The position numbers were made by a program, and so were the translations under genes. Below are positions 52,417 through 64,000 of a stretch of 64,000 nt of DNA, piece after piece (within the stretch, counting starts at the first letter, position 1; each line of letters begins with the position of its first letter). The notes under the pieces were generated by a model. That model was not told where the DNA came from and made no database searches. It saw nothing but the letters and a program-made list of their open reading frames with translations. Source of the DNA: Parapristionchus giblindavisi (taxonomy: Eukaryota; Nematoda; Chromadorea; Rhabditida; Diplogasteridae); assembly GCA_943737045.1 (NCBI GenBank), contig CALSFV010000340.1, positions 186,001 to 250,000 on the forward strand. Direction: 5' to 3'.

Positions 52417-54906
52417 ACGGTCGTCGTGAATAGGGATGCGTCGGTCCTTTGCCTCATTGAAGTGAGTACATCTTAAGGCACCTTAAGTCTACCTTAAGTA
52501 ACCCTAAGCCCATCTTGAGGCATCCTTAAGTCAACCTTAACTATTCTACCCATATAAGAATCTTCTCCAAGTTAGAGAATTTGAGCATTGTTGTTAAGGC
52601 ATACCCTTAAGTCGATCATAATTCCTAATTAAGTCCATATTAAATCATCCTTAAGTCTCTATGTATTCAATCTTAAATTCATTCAGTGCTCCATTGGATC
52701 CCCGTCCAGATTCTACTCACATATCAGAATTGAATCTTCTCCAAGTTAGAGAATTTGACTTGTCCATTCCATTGTTGTCCTCCAAGGTAAACATTAGGAA
52801 ATGTCATCCTACCGTAATCTACATGACTACACAATTCTAGGACGTTAAAGGGCTCAAACTCGACGGTGATCTCACCGTTCTCGAAGTTGACTATGTCCAT
52901 GCAAATAACGCCAGCGCGTTTTTCACTGTTGGAGACCGTATTCTGAAGGTACATCATCCTGAAAAGAATCAATAATTCTGATTTATGGATTTTCAGATTA
53001 ACGGAGAGCCCGCACTAGACGAACAACAATTGAAAAGGGTTTTGACCACCAGAAATGTACAGTTATCGATCGATTTACTTGAGTGTTAATGGCATAATTC
53101 CAGTCTGTACTACTACTCAGTAGACGTCTATTTGCCTGTGTTCCAGAGGAAGGAAGGATTCATACAGCTCTCCATGTGGTATAGGTACTAGTGAAATAAA
53201 ATCAATAAATCGATATGTTCAGTTGAAATTGCCTCTGCAGAGGGGATACTGTTATCAAGTAATTGAGTGTCAGAAGGTTGGTAGTAGACACAAATAATAA
53301 AATTCTCGCAGCATTTCATGGAGACCCAAATGCACTTTTGTCATGCAAACCTATATTTGTACTAAAGCTTATTTTTTAATTTGTATTCCATATTTTGCAG
53401 AGCGATTACGATAAATTAATCGGATCAGCGTTTGGATTTGTCATCGATACTATCACCGTACACAAGAGTACCAAATACATCGTGGTTGATGTAAGAAGCG
53501 CTGCGTGTCGCGTCGCGGTCAATCAATAATCATTGCAGGTCTCCTCTAACAGTGCAGCGGAGCGGTATTTCTCAGTCGGTGATGCTCTCCTCGACTCTGG
53601 TGGCGTTCCACTCAAACCCGGAAATCTGAAAGCAGTACGAAAATTCAATTCGGTGTTCCAAAAGTGAGTCTGATCTTTGATCTTCGCTCTATAATCTTTG
53701 ATCTTTGACGTCCTTCAGGGGCGGAGTACTCGAAATTCTGATCGAACGTCCTGTCACGGAGGAAGCTCGAAAAGATACGGAGAAACTAATCCAAGCTCAT
53801 CTTGTGAGAACTCATCTTGTCTTATCATGTCATCTTGTGAAGCTTTTCGGGTATTAAAACTTGGCAAAATGACAAAAAATACGGACTGTGATAGTATTCG
53901 CTCTCCTAGTCCATTTCGACACGCTGCAGGGGCTTATTCAAATTTCACATAATTATCGATTGTTTATGGAATTTTATTGATTTTATGTAAGAAATGGCAT
54001 TTTAGGATAAACATAACACTCCGAAGATGAGTGAAGATGTAGTGAAGATTGCAGTTGATGCCGCCCACATGCACCAAAACTTCTGGAGGTGATTTGTTGA
54101 TCTTTGAACTTTGATTTGTAATCTTTGATCTTTGATCTTCTCAGTCGCGTCGTCCCCGAATCGATTCATGTCGTCAGATCGAAAACCCCAACGAAATCTC
54201 CAAAGAAAAAGAAAGAAAAGGATAATCAGAATGTTGATGCTGTTGAAAAGATTGAAGCGACCCAAGATCAAAGTGAAGGTAAGGTGAATTATACATTGAT
54301 TATCCTATAAATGCCTTTGCAGAACCACCCAGAATATCGATTTCCAGTGTGCAGTCATATGAGAAGATCACAACGGATGTTTCGGATGTCAACGCTCTTG
54401 AGGTGTCTTCAAAAAGAATAAAATATTGATTTTCTGGCTTATTGATTGATCAATTTTTTTCAAAAATATTTAATTTTAGCCCGTTGGTTATCGTTACATA
54501 GACAGTAAAGGTCAGGACGAAGATGGAAACGAAAGTGAGGGTGATGACTATGGAGATGTCGATGGAAATGAAAGAGTGAGTTAATCTTTGATCTTTGGAC
54601 TTGAAATCTGATCTTTGATCTTTGAAGGGCAAAACGAAGAATGGGACGAATAAGTTAAAGAGCACGAATACTAAGGATCGAAAGAGTGATACGAAGATTG
54701 GAAAGGTTGTTCGATTAATTGTATTTTTATTTTTATTGTATTTTTGATAACTATAAAAATATCGTAAGTCCGCCAATGCTCTCTGACATAATAAACATCT
54801 TTAAATAATACAATTCGATATTGATTAATTTAATTTTCAGAAAAGTTCGAATGCCTTGAAAGAAAGTGCGATGAAGTGGTTGGAGTTGTTCAGAAAGAAG
54901 AAATGA
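52417..54906 (+). CDS. Protein with two PDZ-like domains and a Lys/Asp-rich tail (5' end incomplete)
   Basis: Likely cytosolic scaffold. Exons: 52417-52461, 52841-52948, 52997-53082, 53104-53184, 53241-53258, 53403-53490, 53539-53663, 53719-53803, 54006-54088, 54145-54278, 54323-54402, 54480-54575, 54628-54705, 54841-54906. The phases agree throughout, giving about 390 residues. PDZ-like unit 1 includes FFTVGDRILKINGEPALDE; unit 2 includes YFSVGDALLDSGGVPLKPGN with LEILIERP as the last strand. GD.IL..NG is the usual PDZ signature. The tail has a basic stretch (SKTPTKSPKKKKEKD), an acidic stretch (DSKGQDEDGNESEGDDYGD), and ends MKWLELFRKKK, a possible amphipathic membrane- or protein-binding helix. 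The 18-nt exon 53241-53258 and the donor GA|GTGTTA at 53082 are inferred from frame. No ATG lies in the first exon, so at least one exon is missing upstream. It converges with the CLC gene. Confidence 0.75.
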
Positions 54907-55609
54907 TTATTAGTCATTCAAATAACACTCATCACCAAATGTACTCGATCGATAAACCTGATTCGTGTCGATATTTTCGTATTCTTGAGAACAATACAAT
55001 ATTGATTGTTAAAATGAAATCTTAATTACGTTAAAGGAGATGTAAATTGTATTACGGCACTTTTATTTCGAGTAAATACAGTAAGTCAGATTCAAACTGT
55101 GAGCGAAATTGGTACATACAAATCATACAAGCGTACAAGCGTACATACAAGCGCATAGCGATCTACCGCAGAGATGATTTAGTTAAAGTGTTTAAAATGT
55201 GAAAAATATGTAAAATCTTTATTATCCACTGGAAAGAATGAAACAATTTTAAACGGGAGTAAATATGGACTCGTATTTATGCAATTTTCTTATCACTTTG
55301 ACCGGACACAAACCGATCAAAACACAACAGATTTTAACATGTATCGTAGCTCTAGAGGCACATGCTTTGTAATCGTAAACATACTATAATCAGTAATACA
55401 TATATAATTATATGGAATGAATGATAACCACCGGAAGTTTACTCGAAGTGATCTATATACAGTATCCTGGATCGGAAAAGTAAGTACGTAATTGGGGGAT
55501 GCTACCGTAGTGTGGTGAGCGGAATGTCTGAGCCGGCACCGGAACCGTCGAATAGAATACCGGCGTCAGAACCGGAACCGTCGAATAGGATACCGGCGTC
55601 AGACTGGCG
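54907..55609. other. Convergent intergenic region between PDZ and CLC genes
   Basis: AT-rich 3' flanks of both genes. The left part holds no feature I can name. The right part (55510-55609) is the apparent 3' UTR or extended reading frame of the CLC gene, with a 33-bp tandem duplication. Confidence 0.5.
55510..55609 (-). other. Open extension after the CLC stop codon, with 33-bp tandem duplication
   Basis: After the TGA at 55612-55610 the same frame stays open for 33 codons to TAG, encoding two copies of SDAGILFDGSG and then AGSDIPLTTLR. The unit is duplicated in frame (33 nt) with one synonymous difference (ATC/ATT) plus GGT-TCT/GGT-GCC context changes. Confidence 0.55.
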
Positions 55610-58600
55610 TCAAGCCGAACTGCCATTGGCGGTGTCGCCCGAGGCGCCCGCGGCAATGTACGATCGACGCTGAATGGGCATCGCTCCGCGCAAGTAAATG
55701 TTGGAGAAGGTCTCTCGGAGCTGAAAATTATCAAACGATTTTTATCCTTTTCCTTGAAGACAAACGTTCAAGGTCTAGCACAGTTTTATTCTTCTTCGAC
55801 TTGTTTTCAGAGCAACAAGATTCACGATATTTATTGAATACTTAAAAAATAAACAAAAATAAATAAATAAATAAATATATTTACCTCCTTGAGAGAAACA
55901 ACTCCGACCAATCGTCCTCTCTCCGTGACATACGCGTGGTTTAATCCGAGCAGTGAGAACAGTGTGTGCACCTGAGAAAAAGGAGATTAGGCTCCGCCCA
56001 TTTTCGAGGTTTTTTTCTCATTTTTTCCATTTTTTTCCAATTTCCACTTTACCTTACCTTATACAATGAAGTTCCATTGACCAATTGGAATGGCGCCGGA
56101 TCTATTGCGGCATCGTCAATAGCCACATTCGATGCGAGAATTGCTGCACGCTCAACGATTGTTTGCTGCAAACCGATATTTTAGTCGCACATTTTATGGA
56201 CAAGCTCCGCCCATTTTATGGACAAGCTCCGCCCATTTTATGGACAAGCCCCGCCCATTTTATGGACAAGCTCCGCCCATTTTATGGACAAGCTCCGCCC
56301 ATTTTATGGACAAGCCCCGCCTATCATCGCATTACTCACCGGCGGCAGCTCCAATTGAGGTTCGGTCTGGCGTGAGAGAAGGGGGGCGAGGGCTCCTGAA
56401 ATTTACATTGAAAATTTGAACTAGAATTGAATAAGGCACATTATTAGTTAACTTATTTATTTTAAAATTTTCGTTCAAAGTGCATGTATTCTTGTACATG
56501 TATTAATATTATGCAGCATTGTAAGTGGAGTAAAAGAAATTTTTACTCCCAACTCAAAGAAATCGAAAATCGTGAACCTTGTTCGCTAATAAAAAAAATT
56601 AAATCCAAAAAAACTCACTGTGATGGGTGCCTGCCTCATGCAAGGGAGAGTGTGCTAAGAGGGTGTTGCCGGAGATATTGCGGTCCGTCAAATAGGAAGG
56701 TGTGGACGGATGCTGCACCAGACCGGCTGCGTGCGATTGTCTGAAAGGTGATACGACGATGTTTGGGAATAAGTACATTACTACACTACGAACGAGGACA
56801 CAGGTGGCATACACGAACTGAGGGAAGCAATCTGGGTGATCTATTGGTATTTCAATCTTTGATCTTTAAACTATTGATCTTTGATCTTTGTCATCTCTAC
56901 TCTACACTAGTAGCATACTTACCCAGCCATAGCGCGAAGCGCGGGAAGCGAAGTTACGCTTTAAAAATTGATTATAGTAAATAGATTTTCACCGGTGGGA
57001 ATGAGGGAAACACTCGGAACGAATAAATACCTTCTGAATGTATGAATAGTCGATAGTAGCTCTGAAGCAGTTCGACTTCTTCGTTTATCCGAATGGAGGG
57101 CGGGATCATGACCAAGTTTATTGAAGAGAAGATAGACGAGATAACGACGAGACACTGATCCAAGCAGGCACATTGATTCTGTAAAAGATCAAAGATCACA
57201 TTTGAAAGGAAAAGATCAAAGATCAAAGATCAAACCTTTGTCCGTAACAAATGGATATGATCGTAGTTGAGGAGTGCTCACAACGAGATCTCGAAGTTCC
57301 TGAATTAAATTTTTAGTTAAGATATTAGTTTAGAAAAATTTGAAAAAAAAATTGAAAAAATTGAAAAAAAATTCCATTGAATTAAGCACGAGTACATAAT
57401 TTTCATTGAATCATTAATATTAAAAGCACACAGCGAGCTAATTTTACTCTCCACTCTAACCATGCTCTATCGTAGACAAAGAAAGCGAGAGAGCATTGCC
57501 AGCGAGGAGAGTTTCAAATTAGCCCGTGGTGTTCATTTAAAGATAGTAGAAATTATAAAGATACCTTATATGTTGTATGGCGAGAGATGAAGAACAAATC
57601 GCGCACCATTACTTTTTCGACCTTGAGAGTGTGGACGCTAAAAGATCAGAGTTTAAAGATCAAACTACACCTTATCAAATTCAAATTGCAATATCAAACT
57701 ACAAAGTCCAAACTACATACGATATACGCGAAGGTGGTAGATCAGTGAGGAATGGCAGTTTCTTTAGCAAAATGATCGACTCGTAGATTGATGGTTGCAG
57801 GAAAGAACAGATTGCATTGGCTATCATGAGGGCAATCTGGAAAAGATCAAAGATCAATGATCTACCCACAAAAATAATATGGTTCCATCATCTCCCTTGT
57901 ATTTGCAACGTTTATGTAATTGTATTTGATGGAATAAATAAATAAATAATACGATCAATGAGCAATACTAATCCACGGCGGTTCAATGAAAAGAAATCCC
58001 TACATTTAACTTTGGCTTGAAGCCTCTTGCATTACGAAAAATCGGCAAAGTTGATTTGCACTGGGCGGATATATACACAAAAGCTCTATCCACTAAGCCA
58101 TATTGGCATGTCTCGCGAATCGTAAAACTCTATGATAGGTTTAGTCAGAAGCGAGCGCCCAGAAATACCGTAGTCAACTTTCGCGCTGGGAGAACCTAGA
58201 TGTTTTAGTGCTTATCATCACTCAGTTTGCGATACTTTCTTTCTCCGGCAAGAGCTTCTTAGTTACTATCATTGAGCCGTATTTGTGGTGGTGCAGGTGC
58301 AGGTGCACGGTGCAGGTGCAGGTGCAGGTGCACAATACTATTCCTATACCAACAAAAAACTTGATCAAAACAGTACTATCGAAATTTGTATTATTTAAGT
58401 TTTTATTTTCAAAATAACCAACCAGCACTGGGAGTAGAGCGCACAACTGTCCGGTGGTCTCACAAACGATAACAGCAATCGATAGCGAGTGAGTAACGGC
58501 GCCCGTGTACGCCGCGGCTCCTACAACGATCACCAGGATTACGGTAGGTCAAGAATACAGTATTGATTGATGAGGGCACTCACCTACTACTGCATAGAGA

Positions 58601-61600
58601 CCAGGGTAAATCTGCGGATTTTCGGGACCACGAATTCCTTCCGGGAAGAAGAGAGATAGCACCTGAATGATACAGAGTACACCAAAGATCAAAGATCAAA
58701 ATTAGAGATCAAAGATCAAACCTCTCCCATCATACGTCCACCACAGGCTCCGATAACGAAAGAAGGCACGAAGATACCAGCGGGGATGTGAAGACAAATA
58801 CATTGGGCAACGAGGAGGAACTGAAAGATTTGGAATATTGAAAATTATAAGTTTCACGAATTGTACATGAAGTCATCTGTCATCTATTAAAACAATGATT
58901 TAGACCAGCGTACATAGATCAAAAAGTAGCAAGATAGCGTCATGAGAGGATGGAGTGAGCCATCCCCACCTGTCCAATGCTGCATCAATGATGGATTGCA
59001 CCTGCATAATAGTCATTTATCAACAAGGTTAATCCAACAAGGTTAATCCAATCCAGATCTTATTCCAAATTAAGGTAACACCCCGCGCTGGTTTGCCACT
59101 CTCCGCTCTGGCCACACTCTCTCACTCGCATTGTTTGCAAGAGAGTTTTGCCAATGCAGAGAGTAAAATTAGCTCGGGATGTCAATTTAAGCAGACGTAT
59201 TGGAATAATATTATGAGTAAGAGCGACCCAACCCCCATCCTTACCACTCCTGCCACTATATTTTGCTTTAACTGCGGTATTTTTGACTCGCCATCTCCGA
59301 GGCGCAAAACATGTCGGACACTACTGCGACGAATCAAAAATACCGGAGAATGTATCGTTGCATGCTCAACATGTCGAAAATATGATAAACGTTGATCTTT
59401 GAACTCTCTTTGATTTACACACATACCCGATTGCGGATTGATTTGCGAGGGAGAAGGTGCAATTGGCAACGAAGTCAGCCAGGGTCTCACGGAAGGTCAA
59501 CTGAATAAGGGAAATTTCATTTAGTATTTTTCACGGTCAACGATTGCTCAGTTACGGAACCGTTGAATGAGGGTTCTCTCCCATTAGCACTACTGTTGTA
59601 GTTCAACCAAGATAGATATTCTACCTCTGATTGTCGGATGAGAACCTATGAATGAGAACGGACTGCATGATAACTATGTGCATATGAGAGACAAGCGCTA
59701 ATGAATAGACAAAGTATGCAAATGGTTATCATCTAGTCGGTTATTATTCATCGGTTCTCATTCGACGTAGTGCCCGTACATAACTATTCAGAATCATTCT
59801 AAGAATGAAATCCTACCTTTCCGGCGACAAATCGACCGAGTCCTCCAGGATACGTCACTACGCCCACCACACAAGCAATCAAAGCCGTATACGTAATAGG
59901 GCTGAAAGGACCGGGAATTTAGTACTACACTCCGGTTTCCGGTTTTTGTACCTCTTTCCGAAGACAGCAAGGAACACCTTGTTGTGCTTCATGAACAGAG
60001 CAACCTGACGATGGGTCCATATGAAAAGAGCTCCAGCGAGTCCACAGAAGACACTAAAAGACGGTTGCGGTTTTTTCATCCCATTCTACGGATACGGTTG
60101 TCATATACTACGGATACGGTTACGGTCGTTCTATTCTACGGATACGGTCGCATACCCGAGCAAGATGAACAGAGGAATCTCTTCGACGAGGAACACTTCG
60201 TTGGGGAAGCTGGTCTGGTAGTATGCGGTTATGGTACCTCCTGGAATGGGTACGGTAGGTGTCTGGTGGGTCGTGAAAAGGGACAGATTCGATACCTATA
60301 TGGGGAGGAACGATGGCGGCCATGGCGAATCGGAATACGAGAGCTGAACAAGTCGTGGCGAAGAAGGATCTGCAATCATGGCACTAGGTCGGATGAGAAT
60401 CGATGAATGAGAGCCGATGGATGGAAACCATTTGCGTACTTTGCCTATTCATTAGCGCTTGTCTCTCATATACGAATGGATATCATCCAGTTGGTTCTTA
60501 TTCATCGGTTCTCATCCGACCTCGTGCCGGAATAAATGTACGCCGAGAGGCCTTCTTATCGTAAAATTCATGAGAAAGTCTCGAATTTTCACTAACTTCA
60601 CATTCATTTTCGGACAGTGATATTAACATTCGTACGCTTAGAAAATATTCAGGAAAAATGTTGAAACACAAAAAATTAACCTCCAGTAGTTCTTCACAGC
60701 GAAATATTTGGATGTGGACTCGATACCGTACAATACACCTGAACAATCATAATATAATGTTGAAGTGAAGAAGCAAAGACTTGATCTTTGATCTTTGATC
60801 TCTTCAACACCGATAAAATACACAGATAGATACGTTCCCACATTGGAGGGATGAGTCATGACCGGGTCCATAATAGATCAATGGGTTCCCCTTCTTTTAT
60901 TCATCACAGAGATATTGTCCGTATAAAATGTTCTTGCATAAGAAAATGGCAAACTCTATGTAAATACCGATACTATCTCTGCACTCTCTCGCCTAACTCT
61001 CGATTAAATCACCACTCTCTCTCACACCTAACCCGTCTTACCTTCGCCGCGCTGCTTTGATATTTAAATGGGATTGGTCATAGTTTCTGAAAAATGCAAA
61101 ATAAGAAATAATCATTGCTCGCACAAAGAACACAAGTGATTTTTATACGCCCAATAGCATAGAAACAAAGATGAGAAGGAATAAATAACAGAGTTGCAGC
61201 AATTTTTGTCAAGTATGTTTCAAATTGTATCTATCAATTTCATCAGTTTTGAAATGCCAGTTCCGTTATTGTTATTGAGCGTATAAAAATCACTTGTTTT
61301 ATTTGTTGATGAGACTATTCTTGTTTTGCTTGGTTCAGAAACTATGCCGATCTCTTTTATATATCACATAGTGCGCGGAGAAGGTCAGCCGGGTTAGGTG
61401 AGAGGCAGCGGAGAGGCAATCGAGAGTTGGGCGAGATCTAGCCTTTGAGCGACTTCCGTTCTTTAGAGCCCGTTTGTCATTTCTTATGCAAGTACATTTT
61501 ATGCGCACAATGGTTGTTGTATTCGATAAAATTTTAAAATTGGTTACCTCCAGCAGGGGCCGAGAATGTGCAAGCAATGCCGACAGCGCAACCCGAGGAC

Positions 61601-63378
61601 AACATCTCCATCTCTCGGCCCTCATTCGAGAAGAACTGATTGTACCTGTTATTGATTGATTATTATTAATAATATTTATAATAATAATAAAAAATATTTA
61701 TACGTATATATGAATATACTATGATTGATTGATTGATTGTTTGAATTGATTGTATCTGAATATTTACAAATGTGGCCGTAAATGTTCAAAAAAAAACGAA
61801 CCTGCAGGCAGTTGTGGCCTTGGTGAGCAGTGAGGCAACTATGGCACCCATGTGGACGAACGGACCCTGGAAGAGATCAAAGATCAAAGATCAAAGTTGA
61901 AAATCAAAGTTCGAAATAGAGAGATCAAAGATCACATTAGATAAATCAAAGATCAAAGATCAAAGTTGAAAATCAAAGTTCGGACTAGAGAGATCAAAGA
62001 TCACATTATAGAAATCAAAGAGCAGAGATCATCAAACCTCTTTTCCTACGGGAAGTCCTCCTCCTAGAGTCAGGGCAAGTCCGATAACTTTCGCGAACAG
62101 CGTCCTCAGACTCAAGTAGTTTTTCAGCACGAATCCGGATATGATGACCTTGACTTCCGGAATACCAGAGCCTGGAAATGGTCTGGTTACGGTAAGTGCA
62201 ATTAGTAATTGTGAACTGGCTATTTCATGTTACAGTAGGCCTAACAGGTACGATTGCTAGAATCTTTACAAAATTGTGTTTTCATTCATGTTTGTTATGT
62301 TGTTCACCGAGTAGTGTTCACGTTCTTTGAGCGGTGATAAGATAAGAGAGATTGATCAGAGATCAAAGATCACAATTTGCATATCACAGTTCAGAGAGAA
62401 AGTAATGCATTCACGTGCACGAAAATTTGAAACTGGTCACACTCCATTTCTATGTTTACGATGGAGTGACCCGTGAACATAAATCTAAGTTAGTTTGCGA
62501 CTGTCGTTTTTTATAAATTTAAAATAAAAATATATTTGAAACATTAAAAAGCATCAAATATTCAATAATTCATATTTGCTAAATTATTATTAAGATAGTC
62601 TAATAGTTGTAAGGGCCTAGAGAAAGCCTAGAGAAGATCAAAGATCAAAGATCAAAGATCACTGACCGACGGCTTGTTTCGAAACCAGCGAGCAAATGAT
62701 CGCTGCCAGTGTAACGCATAATGTGATGTGAAGGATCCAATAAGCGAATCCAGAATAGGGAGAGATTTCGGAAAAACTATTGAAGATATCATGGCGTACT
62801 GAAATTGACGAATTGTAAATCGAATTTTAAATTTTAAAAAAATGCATTTTAGTTAGTTTTTTTTTTTCATTTTCAGACTGATATTTGATCGTTGTATCGT
62901 GTAAAACAACGAAAAATATCATTGCGCAAATTCCGAGAAAAAGGGGAAAACAGAGTCAAATGTTAACACTCGCAATCGATTGTTTCTGCATTCCGCGTTC
63001 CTTGTCTATTTTGAGTAACTTACACTTTCGACATCATCAACGAGATGTGTAACAACAAATTTAACCGGAAGTCGCATTAACCATCTATATTTTGTCACAG
63101 TTTTGCATTCCAATACCCCCTTGATGTTGGGAAAAACCGAGAATATTATAAACCATCGTAAATAAATTTTATTTATCACCCTTTTTATTTACCACTTGCT
63201 GTCACATTTACTTAATGTAAGATAAATTAAATTAAATAAATAATCAATAAGTACTTACAATGAAGCAGATACTCAATGGCTACGTCGACTCCAATCGATA
63301 GTATGGCAGTGATTATTCCGAGCGCTGCCGACAGGAACCAATCCTCGACGAAGAAGTGCACCACGTTCTGGTACTGTC
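55610..63378 (-). CDS. clh: CLC chloride channel/transporter, 3' 23 exons (5' end outside window)
   Basis: Voltage-gated Cl- channel or Cl-/H+ exchanger of a cell membrane. Minus-strand exons in order: 63378-63259, 62798-62667, 62171-62038, 61866-61802, 61645-61548, 60738-60681, 60369-60296, 60240-60156, 60053-59952, 59901-59817, 59500-59427, 59001-58914, 58820-58722, 58662-58584, 58520-58423, 57836-57717, 57299-57236, 57178-57031, 56740-56619, 56395-56340, 56165-56058, 55971-55885, 55720-55610. The phases agree and total 2207 nt (about 735 residues). The three anion-pathway motifs are present: GSGIPE, GKEGPFVH (gating Glu kept) and [24 protein letters not shown] is also diagnostic. Two CBS regions follow: one around [14 protein letters not shown], the other [20 protein letters not shown] with LVGVVSLKE. 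The overall pattern fits the plasma-membrane CLC-1/2/K group better than the intracellular ones (inference). The first visible exon starts mid-protein, so the N-terminus lies beyond 64000 or in unplaced exons. Confidence 0.93.
56194..56325 (-). repeat. 22-bp minisatellite in a CLC intron
   Basis: Six copies of ATTTTATGGACAAGCTCCGCCC (CT/CC variation), ending just before the exon at 56340-56395. A related GGCTCCGCCCATTTT occurs alone at 55990-56004, and GGGGGCGGAGCC at 18651, so the seed sequence is dispersed. Confidence 0.9.
57182..57235 (-). repeat. GATCTTT heptamer array in a CLC intron
   Basis: Seen from the coding strand, the intron begins GTTTGATCTTTGATCTTTGA directly at the donor and continues in the same repeat to the acceptor of the exon at 57178. 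Confidence 0.85.
57420..57540. mobile_element. TTAA MITE, family B
   Basis: TTAAAAGCACACAGCGAGCT to TTAGCCCGTGGTGTTCATTTAA. CLC intron. Confidence 0.75.
58291..58332. repeat. (GGTGCA)n hexamer array
   Basis: Seven GTGCAG/GGTGCA units in a CLC intron, next to the exon 58423-58520. Confidence 0.85.
59070..59190. mobile_element. TTAA MITE, family B
   Basis: TTAAGGTAACACCCCGCGCT to TTAGCTCGGGATGTCAATTTAA. CLC intron. Confidence 0.75.
59213..59395 (+). CDS. Small Cys-rich ORF nested antisense in a CLC intron (hypothetical)
   Basis: 60 codons from ATG to TGA between a family B element and the CLC exon 59427-59500. The peptide has CFNC, then [15 protein letters not shown], then [14 protein letters not shown]. 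The two Cys pairs, about 30 residues apart with a basic stretch between, resemble a zinc-ribbon fold. The arrangement faintly recalls the C18orf21-type family, but this is from memory of the pattern only. An upstream exon is possible. It may equally be a captured gene fragment. Confidence 0.35.
   Translation: MSKSDPTPILTTPATIFCFNCGIFDSPSPRRKTCRTLLRRIKNTGECIVACSTCRKYDKR
60914..61156. mobile_element. About 240-bp TIR element, family D (inverted)
   Basis: ATTGTCCGTATAAAATGTTCTTGCAT at the left, AAGTGATTTTTATACGCCCAATA at the right, family interior. CLC intron. Confidence 0.75.
61277..61513. mobile_element. About 240-bp TIR element, family D (forward)
   Basis: TATTGAGCGTATAAAAATCACTTG to ATGCAAGTACATTTTATGCGCACAAT. 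With 60914-61156 it makes two inverted copies in one CLC intron, about 120 bp apart. Confidence 0.8.
61872..62036 (-). repeat. GATCTTT-derived repeat array filling a CLC intron
   Basis: AAAGATCAAAGATC units and a larger duplicated segment (TTGAAAATCAAAGTTCG, twice) fill the intron between exons 62038-62171 and 61802-61866. Confidence 0.85.
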
Positions 63379-64000
63379 CTGAAAATATTTGAATTTTCCA
63401 AGTTCCCGCCATCTCTCGTCTGCGAATCGAGATCTAGTCTATTTTTGCATTAGAGTTAGAACTGGTTCGGCTCGTGATCATATTGTCCAAAGATTTCTTT
63501 AAAGAGAATGACACCTTTATCAACGGTCTCTTCAACGCTCTACGCTCTCTCGTTGTTAGAGAGCAGAGAAATAGTGTGCGCAATGAAGAGAGCATTGAGA
63601 GAGGTGACTCCTCCTTTAAAGATCTTTAGAGATCTTTAAAGAATACTCTCGTCCTAGTCACGAGTCGGAATATGCGCTAAATATAGAAAGTCCGAGGGGT
63701 GTCACAATGACATCGCACGGCGATCGATCACACACCGGAAATAGCGAGAAAAAGGGAGTATTTCACTTTCGATCAATGTCTATAGTATCTATTCTGTCCC
63801 TTTGTCAAAGAGATCTGCACTTATGACTAAGATTCAATCAATCAATCAATATATCATCAAGTATTATACTAGATGAAGGAAGATGACTAAGATTAGTGGC
63901 ATTATAACCTGAGCCAAAATAGGGTTAATCTATAAGAAATAGAAAGGTAGAAAAATAGAAAAACAATAGATTCATGAGAGTACGCTTTTCAAGTTCTACG
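63379..64000. other. CLC upstream intron or 5' region
   Basis: No further CLC exon was recognised. A family A MITE lies at 63499-63619. A GATTCAATCAATCAATCAAT tract lies near 63830. The rest is AT-rich with no feature. Confidence 0.5.
63499..63619. mobile_element. TTAA MITE, family A (diverged)
   Basis: TTAAAGAGAATGACACC...CAACGGTCTCTTC and a right arm GAGAGAGGTGACTCCTCCTTTAA. Its core GAAATAGTGTGCGCAATGAAG matches the copy at 14527. Confidence 0.7.

Noticed and set aside
57577..57786. 69-codon plus-strand ORF
   Set aside because: Antisense shadow of the CLC exon 57717-57836 plus intron.
60060..60160. Repeated CTACGGATACGG units as possible regulatory sites or CRISPR-like array
   Set aside because: Short, irregular intronic repeat between two CLC exons; no spacer pattern and a eukaryotic context.

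Overview
This is a window of a eukaryotic nuclear genome, almost certainly a nematode. The evidence is many short exons, acceptors that are nearly all TTTCAG-like, AT-rich introns full of short palindromic transposons, and animal membrane-protein families. I cannot name the species. No prokaryotic, organellar or viral block was recognised.

Layout. (1) 37-153: last exon of an unidentified + strand gene. (2) 1600-16990, +: a complete P-glycoprotein-type ABC transporter, which I resolve into 39 exons. They sum to 3810 nt (1269 residues) with matching phases, and both ATPase sites are intact. (3) 17979 to about 26314, +: an unrecognised, N-glycosylated type I membrane protein. (4) 29008-50719, +: an SLC12 K-Cl cotransporter (KCC), about 38 exons. 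The membrane core and C-terminus are secure; the joining of the N-terminal exons is not. (5) 52417-54906, +: a protein with two PDZ-like domains and a charged, Lys-rich tail. (6) 55610-63378, - and running off the right edge: a CLC chloride channel/transporter with the three anion-pathway motifs and two CBS regions. Genes 5 and 6 converge. There is no operon-like packing. The P-gp, KCC and CLC are ordinary transporters; nothing suggests they form one pathway.

The rest is repeats, mostly inside introns: two families of about 120-bp palindromic elements at TTAA; about 240-bp elements with GTATAAAAT-type ends; mariner-like foldback elements in which both arms encode a transposase C-terminus; 0.6-3.2 kb long-inverted-repeat elements; fragments of RTE-like non-LTR retrotransposons; tRNA-like sequences; minisatellites and microsatellites; and a pervasive GATCTTT heptamer repeat in introns.

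The observations most worth following are: minisatellites and TTAA elements that include or abut functional splice sites; a 1.6-kb inverted-repeat element carrying an acidic coding fragment and a tRNA-like sequence; an in-frame TGA followed by 33 clean codons at the end of the CLC gene; a small Cys-rich ORF antisense inside a CLC intron; and a long in-frame extension of exon 2 in the unknown membrane-protein gene. I found no clearly new multi-gene system.
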